Shown here: one piece after another, positions 54,453 through 63,853 of the stretch
How positions within the stretch are numbered: position 1 is the first letter of the stretch
Layout of the letters: each line of letters starts with the position of its first letter
NCBI GenBank assembly: GCA_964035575.1
Contig: OZ037833.1
Span: 2,604,001 to 2,668,000, forward strand
Length of the DNA stretch: 64,000 nucleotides
Origin: Rhynchopus sp. YZ270_cl-10
Taxonomy: Eukaryota > Euglenozoa > Diplonemea > Diplonemida > Diplonemidae
Direction: 5' to 3'
Translations under genes and position numbers: made by a program
The notes under the pieces: model-generated
The model's database searches: none
What the model saw: only the letters and a program-made list of their open reading frames with translations
Told to the model about the DNA's origin: nothing

Positions 54453-55613
54453 AACTGAAAAAAAGAATGCATGCGAACATAGTCTCCGACAGATGATTGT
54501 CAAAACAACGGTAACGATAAAACGGTGATAGGGGTTGTGTGGAGGTAAGGTGGCGGCCACGTACTTACCCTCTATGGGGTGTCTGGCCGTTGTCACCTTA
54601 TCCAAAGCAAAGAAAAAAAGGACCCTTGAAGGAAGGTGTGTGGGAAAAAGGTGCATCACCCCCAGGTTCCATTTGCAGATCTGAATTTGTTCTCGATGGA
54701 GGTATTCTTCAGACGGGGGCGCGATGCCAGGGCTTTTTCTGGGGGGAGGGGCAAAAATTGGTGATTTTTTTGATATTTGGGGATAAGTTTTATGGAGTGA
54801 CACACGGTATTGCCCATCGTCTGTCAGGACAATATTCTGAACAATGAGCGCGCGTCGAGGGTTTTCGATTTATCCGCTCCGCTTTGTGTGTAGGGACGGG
54901 TTGTGTGGACTCTCTCCTGTCTGCAAGCGTCCCCCCTGGTCCTTCAGAATAACTTTTTTTTTGTGTGATTTTTTTTTTTTTTTACAGAATAGCAGGGCGT
55001 TCGCTATCGCCATCGTTTTTTCCTGATCGTGGCGAAATGCCAAAAAACCCGAAATTTTTGCTTTTTTACTAGTGCTTAAAATAGGTCAAAAAAAATTTTC
55101 CCGCCGGAGAGAAGCTAGTTCGTGGGGGTGAATCCCCGGTACTGAGTGGTCGAAAAAAAATTGCGATTTGCGCGTGATCCCTTCCCCAGCACTAAAACCA
55201 GCGAAACGATGGAGAATTTCATCAATCCCCCCCTCACTGAGGGTCTCTTTGTGCTGTTTAATCAAACAGATGTACAAGAGAGAGGCATCTGTCATATGAG
55301 ACTTCATCCTTAGTTTGATTATTTTCAATCAACTAAAACGTCTCTCTGCCGTTGAAGGTAGAGTTGACACGAGTAGTGACACCTTCTATAACAGGGGGTA
55401 CGGGACACCTTCAGCAGACTGCAGGATTGAGGAGCGAGCGGGAGTGCTGGGGAAACTTACTTTCACGGCAGGCGGGTTTGCGGATGATTTTGAGTACAGT
55501 GGACACCCCCTCTGCGACCCCCCCTCCGGGGGGGTCGACAGGTTGGGGGGGAGAAATCTCTCTCTCATTTTTTTTTTCCCCCCTTTTTTTTTTTATTTAT
55601 TTATTTATTTATA

Positions 55614-55725
55614 CAGGGTTTCGCCCCGGTGGGGCGAAGCCCTGGGGCGAAATAAAATGTCATTTTTTCAGGAAAAGATTTTTTTAACGAAAAAAAATAT
55701 TTTTCGCCCCGGGGCGAACGCCCTG
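55614..55725. repeat. 112-bp inverted repeat with CAGGG ends
   Basis: CAGGGTTTCGCCCCGG faces TTCGCCCCGGGGCGAACG then CCCTG. The ends resemble hAT termini, but no 8-bp target duplication is visible. Confidence 0.5.
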
Positions 55726-55795
55726 CAGAATAGGTCTGCTTTAGAAGTCAATTTCAGTATTGAATTCAGCGACAGAAAGTAGTTGTTTTTTTTTG

Positions 55796-55855
55796 GCCTT
55801 CGGGCGATTCTTTGTGTAGAATCCGTCATTTTGGACAGGCGATTGTCGATACTAC
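55796..55855 (+). repeat. GCCTTCGGGCGAC structured repeat, copy 3
   Basis: GCCTTCGGGCGATTC, then TGTGTAGAA, inner stem GTC-ATTTTGGAC and closing GATTGTCGAT. The inner hairpin differs from copies 1 and 2 but still pairs. Confidence 0.6.
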
Positions 55856-56041
55856 AAAAGAACAGTGAAGGGGTCAAAATTGATATTGTTTCAATTCTCT
55901 TATTTTTCAAGTTTCAACTCAGTTTTTGCAGTACAATATAAAAAAAAACAAAAAACAAAGTGCCAGAGTTATCTCCCCCCCAAAACAAGGGTATATGGTA
56001 CACTTTCACAGAGGTGTTTTTTTTTTTAAATGCCTTTTAGA

Positions 56042-56678
56042 CAGGGCCTTAGGGTGGTCAGGGGGGTAGCCGCCAACTGCTGGTCCAAACCCGGTTTGCT
56101 GGTCAATGCAAAAAACAGGTGAAAAGCACACAGTGGTAAAAAAAGACTCCCTGCCACTGCAGGGAGGTGACGCGCTTTCTCCCCTCTGATGCACAAAATC
56201 GTGAAAGGCGGGTGGGGAGGGTGAACCACAAGCCGTAGTGGGTGTCAGCCTTCTTATCAGTAACCTCAGTACATCTATAAAAGAAGCGGCAGTCATGGCA
56301 CCCAAAGGTTCCAGGCGAAGCCACGGTACGCAACATTTCAAAAAAATTCCCTTAAAATGGCACATTTTAACTGTCAAACTATGTCATAGGAAGGTGGGCT
56401 GGCAAGATTGCGCCGCAGGCGCACGGTACGCTACTTTTTTTTATTTCGCCATGCTGCATGCTTCCTTTTCCTTCGGCGTTTGACCAATTGAGTCGCGTTC
56501 TGGTCTCCCACGGTGTACCCTTGAGCCCCCAGGGTCTCTGCATCTGTGACACACCCGACTGTTCTGGTGGGATTCTCAAAAAAAAAATCTATTGTTATTA
56601 TTTTTTTTTAGACCCGGACCAGCAATACCTAGGGTTGCTGGTCCGCTGACCAGCAAAAAGTACCACCCTAAGGGCCTG
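56042..56678. mobile_element. 637-bp hAT-like MITE with 8-bp target duplication
   Basis: The ends CAGG-S-CCTTAGGGTGGT are inverted and flanked by a perfect 8-bp direct repeat CTTTTAGA (56034-56041 and 56679-56686). CAGG ends with 8-bp duplications are the hAT hallmark. The inside contains a roughly 230-bp copy of the ACGGTACGC repeat (56268-56494) and the unoccupied target site of the foldback at 30283. No transposase frame is present. Confidence 0.85.
56268..56494 (+). repeat. Dispersed ACGGTACGC repeat, long copy
   Basis: It aligns with 30775-31012 from CAGTACAT to GAGTCGCGTTCTGG, with both hairpin-plus-ACGGTACGC modules intact. Confidence 0.7.
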
Positions 56679-57228
56679 CTTTTAGAGTTTGTGATTGCTG
56701 TTATTATTTTTGTTGTAGATCCCTAAGTAAACAAAAAGGGAGGTGTATTTTCAATAATTCAAAAAAAACAAAAAAAAGGGGGGCGGAGTTTTGCACCTCA
56801 TAGTAGTAAGAGGGGAATTTCATCTTTCTGCCCTTTCAATTTACATGATGTGTATACTTCTGTCTGTCGAGCTGGCCACAGTCACTTGGTTCCCCTCATC
56901 CTCTTTACAAAATTATTATTATTATTTTTTCTCTTTTTTTGTTACCGGTAATGTTATTTTCATCGCCCTTTTTTATTGTTATTCCTCTCCAAAAACCAAT
57001 ATTTATGTCATCGGTTGTTCTTCACAAAATGTTTGTGATCACTCATATTCCATTTTTCTCGTTTCTCTTTTCAAATTTATTTCTTCCACTCCCTCTTTTT
57101 TTTTCTTTGTATAAAAAAACTTGACCTATGTTGCTGCGCTCAACCAAACCTTTTTTTTCATAGAGGTTCACTTCTAGGTTTACTGCAAGAAAAAAAACAA
57201 ACAAAAAACTATACACAGTTATTCCCAT

Positions 57229-57280
57229 AGTGTAGAACACCCCCCTCGGATGTCTGCACTAAATGCAACGATTTCAAAAA
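57229..57280 (+). repeat. TAGTG-type repeat, divergent copy
   Basis: TAGTGTAGAACACCC, CTCGGATGTCTGCACTAA and a CAACGATTTCAAAA tail, the same plan as 16727-16778. Confidence 0.45.
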
Positions 57281-57576
57281 AAAGGAAATCAGTTATTCCC
57301 TCCCAAATGTACCCTGACCTCTGGTTCCCTGGCGATCAAGATGCCCTCAAGGAAAAGGCAGTCAATTCACCCTATCTTGGGGAGCATCTTTTTGTCGTGC
57401 ATGCCAGAGTGTTTCCCCACACAACTTCTATATTTAAAAAACACACACGCATTTAGAGGGTGTGGTTACTTTGCCGCCTCTCCTCTCATTTGTCGTTATT
57501 ATTTTAGGTGTATGTGCACGAGAGGCACATCTACATCTTCCAGGTAGTATTTTATTATTTTGAAAAAAAGAAGAAA

Positions 57577-57935
57577 GGGAAGGCTCGTTTTTCCTTTTAA
57601 TGTTACAAAGTAACAATAAACCATTTTTCCCGGTGACCCCCCCCTCCCCACCCCCTATGTTACACGGAAAAACCGTTTTTCCGAATTGTCATTTATTGTA
57701 ACAACAAGGCGCAGTGGACGTGCACATCCGAAAACACCCGCATTTGCATTTCCGAAATCCGTCCGCACTGTGGTGGGGTCAATCTGCCGAAATGGACAAG
57801 TTCTTGTTGTTGGAAAAAGCCACTTTTTCCCGCCATTGTTACAAAAAAAAAAGTTTTTTTCCCGGATTTCGGTCGGACCCCCTCCCCCCCCTTTATTGTT
57901 ACTTTGTAACATTAAATGGAAAAACGAGCCTTCCC
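57577..57935. mobile_element. 359-bp foldback element sharing a core with the 30283 element
   Basis: The ends GGGAAGGCTCGTTTTTCC are inverted and continue through AATGTTACAAAGTAACAATA. Flanks share only AAA, so the target duplication is uncertain. Positions 57732-57805 match the reverse complement of 30586-30659 at roughly nine mismatches in 74. Confidence 0.65.
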
Positions 57936-58036
57936 AAAGCAAAAAAAAAAGCAAAGGCTGTTTTCAGAAAAGATGCCCTTTGAGTTTCCCCCCTTCCATA
58001 CCCCAGTGAAAACCAGTCTTTTTTTAAAAAAAACAG

Positions 58037-58090
58037 TAGTGCGTTCATCTCTCCCCCAAGGTGTGAAGCACTAATAACCAGTTTTCAACA
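58037..58090 (+). repeat. TAGTG-type repeat, divergent copy
   Basis: TAGTGCGTTCATCTC, AAGGTGTGAAGCACTAATA and ACCAGTTTTCAAC. Confidence 0.45.
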
Positions 58091-58129
58091 ACAAAGGGGA
58101 AAAAAAAAAAATGAAGGAGTAATCCAAAA

Positions 58130-58192
58130 CACGGATGCTGCCAGATCTGGCCAGATTTGGGGGCCAATTTTCCAGATCTGGCAGCATCCGTG
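58130..58192. mobile_element. 63-bp foldback element with 6-bp target duplication
   Basis: The two 21-bp arms begin CACGGATGCTGCCAGATCTG and are perfect inverses. CCAAAA is repeated at 58124-58129 and 58193-58198. This is the smallest element in the window with a readable duplication. Confidence 0.75.
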
Positions 58193-58230
58193 CCAAAAGG
58201 TTGCTCTTTTTTTTTCTTTTTTTTTGTTTC

Positions 58231-58285
58231 CAGGTGACTGAAGCACAGAGAAGGGAGGTGCTTCGGTTCATCTTACAAAAAACTT
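58231..58285 (+). repeat. ACGAGAG-family hairpin with lengthened, covarying stem
   Basis: AGGTGACTGAAGCAC, loop AGAGAAGGGAG, GTGCTTCGGTTCATCTT. The extra CAC/GTG pairs and the A-T pair in CTGAAGC/GCTTCGG are changed on both sides. Confidence 0.6.
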
Positions 58286-58312
58286 TGTTTTTTTTCCCCC
58301 CAGCGGAGTGTC

Positions 58313-58360
58313 AGTACCTTGCGTCCTAGAGGCGTTTTGCACTATCAACTTCACTTTTTC
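58313..58360 (+). repeat. AGTGC-type hairpin repeat
   Basis: AGTACCTTGCGTCC, TAGA, GGCGTTTTGCACT and an ATCAACTTCACTTTT tail. It follows the ACGAGAG-family hairpin by 27 bases. Confidence 0.55.
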
Positions 58361-58485
58361 TTTTTTTTCTTTTTCTTCTTTTTCCCCACAGAATAGAACA
58401 GCAATGATACATACAACCTCTCAATACCCATGAACAGTACCCAATGGACAGTACCAAGAGAAAAGAAGAAGAAGAAAAAAGTGTA

Positions 58486-58540
58486 TAGTGGAGCACTCCT
58501 CTAGGGTGGCTACACTAATACAACCAAGTTTTTTTTAAAA
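58486..58540 (+). repeat. TAGTG..CACTA-type repeat
   Basis: TAGTGGAGCACTCCTCTAGG, GTGGCTACACTAATACAACC and an AAGTTTTTTT tail, close to 16727-16778. Confidence 0.6.
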
Positions 58541-58821
58541 AAAATGAAGTTAAAAAAAAAAAACAACAGAATCGAACTGCGTGGTTAGCAGGCAACATTT
58601 CTTCATCGTATTCCTCTCTTAATCTCTTTCTATTTTATTTTATTTTTTGTTCTTCTTTGAAAACGGGGGAGGATTTTATACAAAACGGGAAAAAAAAGTA
58701 CACATATTTGGGTAATGTTCGGCTCAGAACTGCTCATGCTTTCAACACACAGATCAACCGAAAGAGAGTGAAAAAAAAAACACACACGGACCTACCTTTT
58801 TTTGCGATTGTCGATACACCA

Positions 58822-58974
58822 CACGGCAGACTATGTCAGGGGAGGGACTACTATGTCGTAACGACCAGCTAAACCTGCTGAGCTAGTAGTGCCACTGTAC
58901 TGGTGCGTAAAAAAAAAAAACAGTAGTCATTTGGACTGATAGCGCTACTACCGTCCCCTGATTAGTTTGCCGTG
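58822..58974. mobile_element. 153-bp foldback element, relative of 53174
   Basis: The ends CACGGCAGACTATGTCAGG and CCTGATTAGTTTGCCGTG are imperfect inverses. Length and inner TAGTAGT motifs match the element at 53174-53326. An A run lies in the middle. Confidence 0.6.
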
Positions 58975-60124
58975 CAAACGGCATATATCCCCCCCCACAG
59001 TGAGAGGTATTTATCTGTCAATTTTTTTTTTATATGCGTTGTCTTTTGATTCAAGCCTTTCTCTATCGGAGGGTTAGTTTTGGAAGATTTTCACTGCAAT
59101 CATTAGAGGTTCTCACAGTCCTCCTACATTATTTTTTTATTTATTCTCTCTTTTCTAGGCGACAGTTTGCTCAGGATCATCTGTAGTATTTCTCTCTCTC
59201 CTCTCTCTTCACAATCAAACTTGTTTGAGCAGCTTTGCTGCGGATTGGGGGGTTCGGATAAAAAGACATACAAATAATAGCGACAATTCCTCTCACTTTT
59301 TGATATTTTCTACCACTTACTTACGGTAAGGTTGGAAGGGGACCGGGAATAAACAACACCTCCTTCATCAGGATTTTCAATTTTTGATTCCCTAGTCGGT
59401 GTGTTTCTCCTCCCCCGTACGTACAGGATTGGCTGCACCATCTCGTTGTATTCATTTTTCGTTGCTTTTTTTTTTTAGATGATGTATAGGTACCTCCTGG
59501 GTTGTTGCAACAAAAGAAAAGTTTGTTTCATTTATTCTGTTGCAAAAAAAGGGAAAACCCGACCCTCTTACCCAGGGAGGGTCATTTTTTATTCTCAAAT
59601 AGGATACAATTCGAAAAGCTACTAAAAGGGTGTTGTGATGAGAAACGGACATAAAAAGGGAAGGGTTGTCTTCAGATTATTACGAATGCTTTTTTTGGTA
59701 AAAGGGATCATCCCAGAAATCCTTTGGATTTTGTGAGATCCACCATACACACCCAAATTATGAATATTTGATAGGCTGACTAATGAGTTTTGCCTTTTTT
59801 GTTCTTTGCCTTCTTTTCGTTTAGAAAAGAATGTATATGAAACAATTTTCTTCCTTTTTTTCTCCTCCGTTTTCTATCCCTGTCTCACTGCCTGTGAACA
59901 GTGCAGTTTTTTTTGTGCAGTGGTGAAATTCGTTGAGTTATGTTGTGGTCAGAACCAGGCTGGAAAAGTAGACCCCTGGTAGGAGTACAGGGAATTGTGT
60001 TCCGATCACACCAGGTTACAGTGTTTATTACACAAAACTTCATTTATGTGTAGGATTTTACCGGGTAAAGGTGTGTTCGTTGACTCTGTTAAGGGTTTCC
60101 TCTTCTGGGTGGGGGGTGTGGTAA

Positions 60125-60234
60125 TGGCAGTATTGTGATGGGAGCTCATTGAAATCTGCAAAATACATCAAATACATTACAATGCGTGTATTTTGATGTA
60201 TTTTGCGTATTCAGCTCCCATCACGATACTGCCA
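60125..60234. repeat. 110-bp inverted repeat
   Basis: TGGCAGTATTGTGATGGGAG faces CTCCCATCACGATACTGCCA (one mismatch), with further ATACATCAAATACAT-like pairing inside. It is probably a MITE; no clear target duplication is seen. Confidence 0.6.
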
Positions 60235-60570
60235 CCATTAGGATGTGGGGATGATTCCTGTTTATTGTATGTCCATATTTTCCTTTGCTACTTCAATTCA
60301 AACGATAGGCGTGGGTTATCTTTTAACTACGCTTTTCGACCAATATGGCCCATTTTTTTAGAAGTTCCCTCCCCCTTGTTGTGCGCAAGGAGTGGCAAAT
60401 GCTGTGTGTCAAATTTTATGTACCAGATGTTTAGCTAATGTCTTAACATACTGAGTACATTTTTTTAGGCCTTTTCTGTCACTTCCAATCGTATTTTACA
60501 AGACAGTTTTTTTATCCCCTTATGGCAGCCTTTTCTGTCACCAACCCACAGAAATGTGTATGTGGGTTAC

Positions 60571-60704
60571 CAGGGTTCTATATAGGTCCGGTCACTCGGT
60601 CGGTCTGACCGAGCCAGACGTTGACTCGGTCAGACGTTTTTTTTGAGCCAGACCGATCCTGACCGAGCCAGCCCCTCGTGGGCGGAATTCTATATAGAAC
60701 CCTG
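60571..60704. mobile_element. 134-bp foldback element, CAGGGTTC ends
   Basis: CAGGGTTCTATATAG and CTATATAGAACCCTG form the ends. GGTTAC is repeated directly outside (60565-60570 and 60705-60710). The ends look hAT-like, but the duplication reads as 6 bp, or 8 bp only if the right end is set two bases in. The interior is built of CTGACCGAGCCAG-type motifs. Confidence 0.65.
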
Positions 60705-60739
60705 GGTTACATTGCTTTTTTTTTTTCTTTCGCCCGTTA

Positions 60740-61067
60740 CTGGGGGGGGGGGGCGAATAGAAGACCCCTGCCGAATACAAGACCCCGCCGAATAGAAGAC
60801 CCCTTTTTTTTTGGCCGTTTTCATAAAATATATTTTAGAATAGAAGACCCTAGTGGGCTTACGTGTAGCATACAAGACCCTAGTAGGGTCTTGTATTTAG
60901 CATACTGTAACAAAATTAATTTTTTACGCTATGCTAAATCCTAAAAGGGTCTTGTATTCAACGGACCATAAAATATTTATCGAAAAATTTTATGTTTGAA
61001 AACCCCCCTAAAAAAAGCGCTGACATGGTGAATACAAGGGGGGGGTCTTCTATTCGCCCCCCCCCAG
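60740..61067. mobile_element. 328-bp TIR element with TA target
   Basis: CTGGGGGG then CGAATAGAAGACCCC is inverted at the right end. TA lies on both sides (60738-60739 and 61068-61069). The interior repeats AATAGAAGACCC and ATACAAGACCCTAG. MITE-like. Confidence 0.65.
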
Positions 61068-61165
61068 TAATGCTTACTGTAGTAAGCATGCGAATCTGTT
61101 CATTGCGTTTTTTTTTTTTTTTTCTTCCGTTTTGGTGTGTTCCGGGGTATCGGAAAATACAAATT

Positions 61166-61366
61166 TTCACCAATCTTCACCAATCTTCACAAGTTTTCAC
61201 AAGTTTTCACAACATAATTTTTGGCCATTTTTTTGTGAAGAATTGTGAAGAGTTGTGAATAGTTGTGAATAGTTGTGAAGAGTTGTGAATTGAAATGAAA
61301 ATTTGGATGAAAAAAACACAGATGTTGTGAAGATTTGTGAAGAGTTGTGAATTGGAGGGAAAAAAA
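61166..61366. repeat. TTCACAA/TTGTGAA foldback array
   Basis: Tandem TTCACCAATC and TTCACAAGTT units are followed by their inverse, TTGTGAAGAG/TTGTGAATAG. It resembles the subterminal arrays of the elements at 23065 and 30283; the ends were not resolved. Confidence 0.55.
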
Positions 61367-61559
61367 GGGGGGTGTTTTTTTCCAGGGTTTTTGCAGGACT
61401 GGTCAGGTAAAGTGTGCTGTGCAGAGGGCTAGCTAGCGTGGGTCTGTGAGTCAAGCTGGCCGTACCACCCCACCCCCTGTGCGGAGGAGGACGACGGAAG
61501 TCCGCGGCGTGTTCGTTTGTTGCCTTTTTTTTTTTCAACATGTTCACAACTCTCAAGAA

Positions 61560-61650
61560 AGTAGCGTACCGTGCGCCTGCGACGCAGCTAAAAATTACTA
61601 GCGGTAGCCCACAGCTCTACCCGAAATGTTGCGTACCGTGGCTTCGCTAG
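61560..61650 (-). repeat. Dispersed ACGGTACGC repeat, minus-strand copy
   Basis: On the minus strand it reads CGAAGCCACGGTACGCAAC then, about 45 bases on, GCAGGCGCACGGTACGCTAC, the same order as in the plus-strand copies. Confidence 0.6.
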
Positions 61651-61935
61651 AAAAGTTTTGTACCAGTGGCACTACCACTTGTTTCCCTGTTTTTTGTACC
61701 GTTTTACTCAAAACACAGCTGGGCGCAACTAGCACCATACTCACCTGAACTGTGCCTATATTAGGCACAATTTCAGCACACTTTCAGCACAAGTACACAC
61801 ACGTACACGTCGGGGCCATATTCTGAGCAAGAATTACCCCCACTAGTTATCAAACACACGTACACACAATTAACCACAATTACACCTAAGTTGCTCTGGG
61901 GGAAAAAATGGTACACCACCCGACAGGACTACTGC

Positions 61936-62489
61936 ACTGTACTGTACTGTACTGTACTGTACTGTACTGTACTGTACTGTACTGTACTGTACTGTACTGT
62001 ACTGTACTGTACTGTACTGTACTGTACTGTACTGTACTGTACTGTACTGTACTGTACTGTACTGTACTGTACTGTACTGTACTGTACTGTACTGTACTGT
62101 ACTGTACTGTACTGTACTGTACTGTACTGTACTGTACTGTACTGTACTGTACTGTACTGTACTGTGTACTGTGTACTGTGTACTGTGTACTGTGTACTGT
62201 GTACTGTGTACTGTGTACTGTGTACTGTGTACTGTGTACTGTGTACTGTGTACTGTGTACTGTGTACTGTGTACTGTGTACTGTGTACTGTGTACTGTGT
62301 ACTGTGTACTGTGTACTGTGTACTGTGTACTGTGTACTGTGTACTGTGTACTGTGTACTGTGTACTGTGTACTGTGTACTGTGTACTGTGTACTGTGTAC
62401 TGTGTACTGTGTACTGTGTACTGTGTACTGTGTACTGTGTACTGCGTACTGTGTACTGTGTACTGTGTACTGTGTACTGTGTACTGTGT
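61936..62489. repeat. ACTGT pentamer array running into an ACTGTGT heptamer array
   Basis: 46 perfect ACTGT units (61936-62165) are followed without a break by about 47 ACTGTGT units (62161-62489), with one ACTGCGT variant near 62444. Neither unit is a multiple of three, so open frames across it in both strands are artefacts. Confidence 0.95.
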
Positions 62490-62932
62490 AAAAACCATAG
62501 GGGGGACCCTATGGATTTCCGATGTCCGAGTTTGAGGCCCAAAAATTCCATTAAAGCAAGAATTTTTAACTTTGGAGTATCTGTGGTACTCTCATATTTT
62601 TTCCTAACTCGCACAAAATTTCTAAAAACGGTGTTAATAATCCCCACCAAAAAGGCGGATAAGACGAAAGGAGACGAAGTAACCGCCAAGGACTCACCAG
62701 TGCGTCGATCCATAATGTGTGAGAGATGCAAAACAACCACCGCCATAATGGAATTAACCTGTAGGTTAACCTCACACAGGACAGTCTCGTCGCCCACAAA
62801 GGTCAATAATACACTCCGGATTTTGGGGACAATTTTTGACCGAAATGGGCCGCCTATTAGTGACCGGGCTCATATTTTCCGAAATTTAAGAGGTCATAAA
62901 ATTGTCCAATTTTCAACGTCGGCCCCACCACT

Positions 62933-63619
62933 CATACTTGGACCGCCCGAAATATATTTCGGGCATTTCGGGCGGATTAGGGGCGGATTTCGGGCGATTT
63001 TGTGCGCCCGAATTTGCCCGAAAACGCCCGAAATGCAGATTTCGGGCGGATTCGGGCGCTTTTTCCTTAGTGAAAACCGACTAGGTAGGTTTCTATTCAT
63101 TTTTGCAAAAAACTTTTTATATTTGGAAATATTTGATGTCAAATCTGTCAAAATAAGCAAGAATCGAAAACTTTTGTACACCTGAGTGCACTTTGGGAAT
63201 CACCACCAAACACGGGTTTTCTGACTATCATGTGCTTATTCCCACCCAAAACACACTATGAACCGGGGTTTCACCATTTTTTCGTATTTCAAGGTGAATT
63301 TTTGTGAATTGTCGGGTCACAGGGTGGTTCTGACCCATTCTCGGGGTGTTTCGGACTTTTTGCTCAATTTTTTTTTCTTTGAACAAATTTTGTGCCAATC
63401 TTTCAAATAAAGCGTAAAATTTTTACACTGGTGGCATGCTTCCCAGCACACATAAGATACTCCAGTGCACCGATTGTGCGCCCGAATTCGCCCGAATTAC
63501 GTATAAATTCCCTTTAAAACGCCCGAAATATATTTCGGGCACATTTCGGGCGCTCGGGACCCGCGCCCGAAAAATCCGCCCGAATTCGCCCGAAATTTTT
63601 TTCGGGCGGTCCAAGTATG
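62933..63619. mobile_element. 687-bp TIR element with CGGGCG arrays and 6-bp target duplication
   Basis: CATACTTGGACCGCCCGAAA is inverted at the right end. ACCACT is repeated at 62927-62932 and 63620-63625. Both arms (about 130-145 bp) are dense arrays of TTCGGGCG/CGCCCGAA in both directions. The AT-rich centre is unrelated and has no coding signal. Confidence 0.8.
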
Positions 63620-63853
63620 ACCACTGCACGGGGATCCCAAAAATGCAATCCAAGTCAAAAAGTTGAAAAAAAAACACACCTAAAAACACGTGGCCCAAGA
63701 ATGGCCCAAAAGGGTCCAAATCGTCCCGTCAGCCGCACCATTTTAGGCACTTTTTGCACATAGAACCTCCTGTGTTGCCAACCAACGTCCTCCAAAAGGT
63801 GTCCTGTACCTACCTGGGTACCTGGGTGCCCAGGCACCACCCAGACTTCGCCA

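Noticed and set aside
54303-54803. Minus-strand open frame of 166 codons
   Set aside because: Its composition follows the AT-rich spacer, it has no recognisable motif, and it overlaps a dispersed repeat.
58566-58600. tRNA-like sequence on the minus strand (CGCAGTTCGATTCTG)
   Set aside because: The T-arm resemblance is not supported by an acceptor stem, D arm or anticodon arm in the adjacent sequence.
61886-63185. Long open frames (up to 425 codons) on both strands with YCTVL or STQYTVH repeats
   Set aside because: They are translations of the ACTGT and ACTGTGT tandem arrays; every frame is open because the units lack stops.
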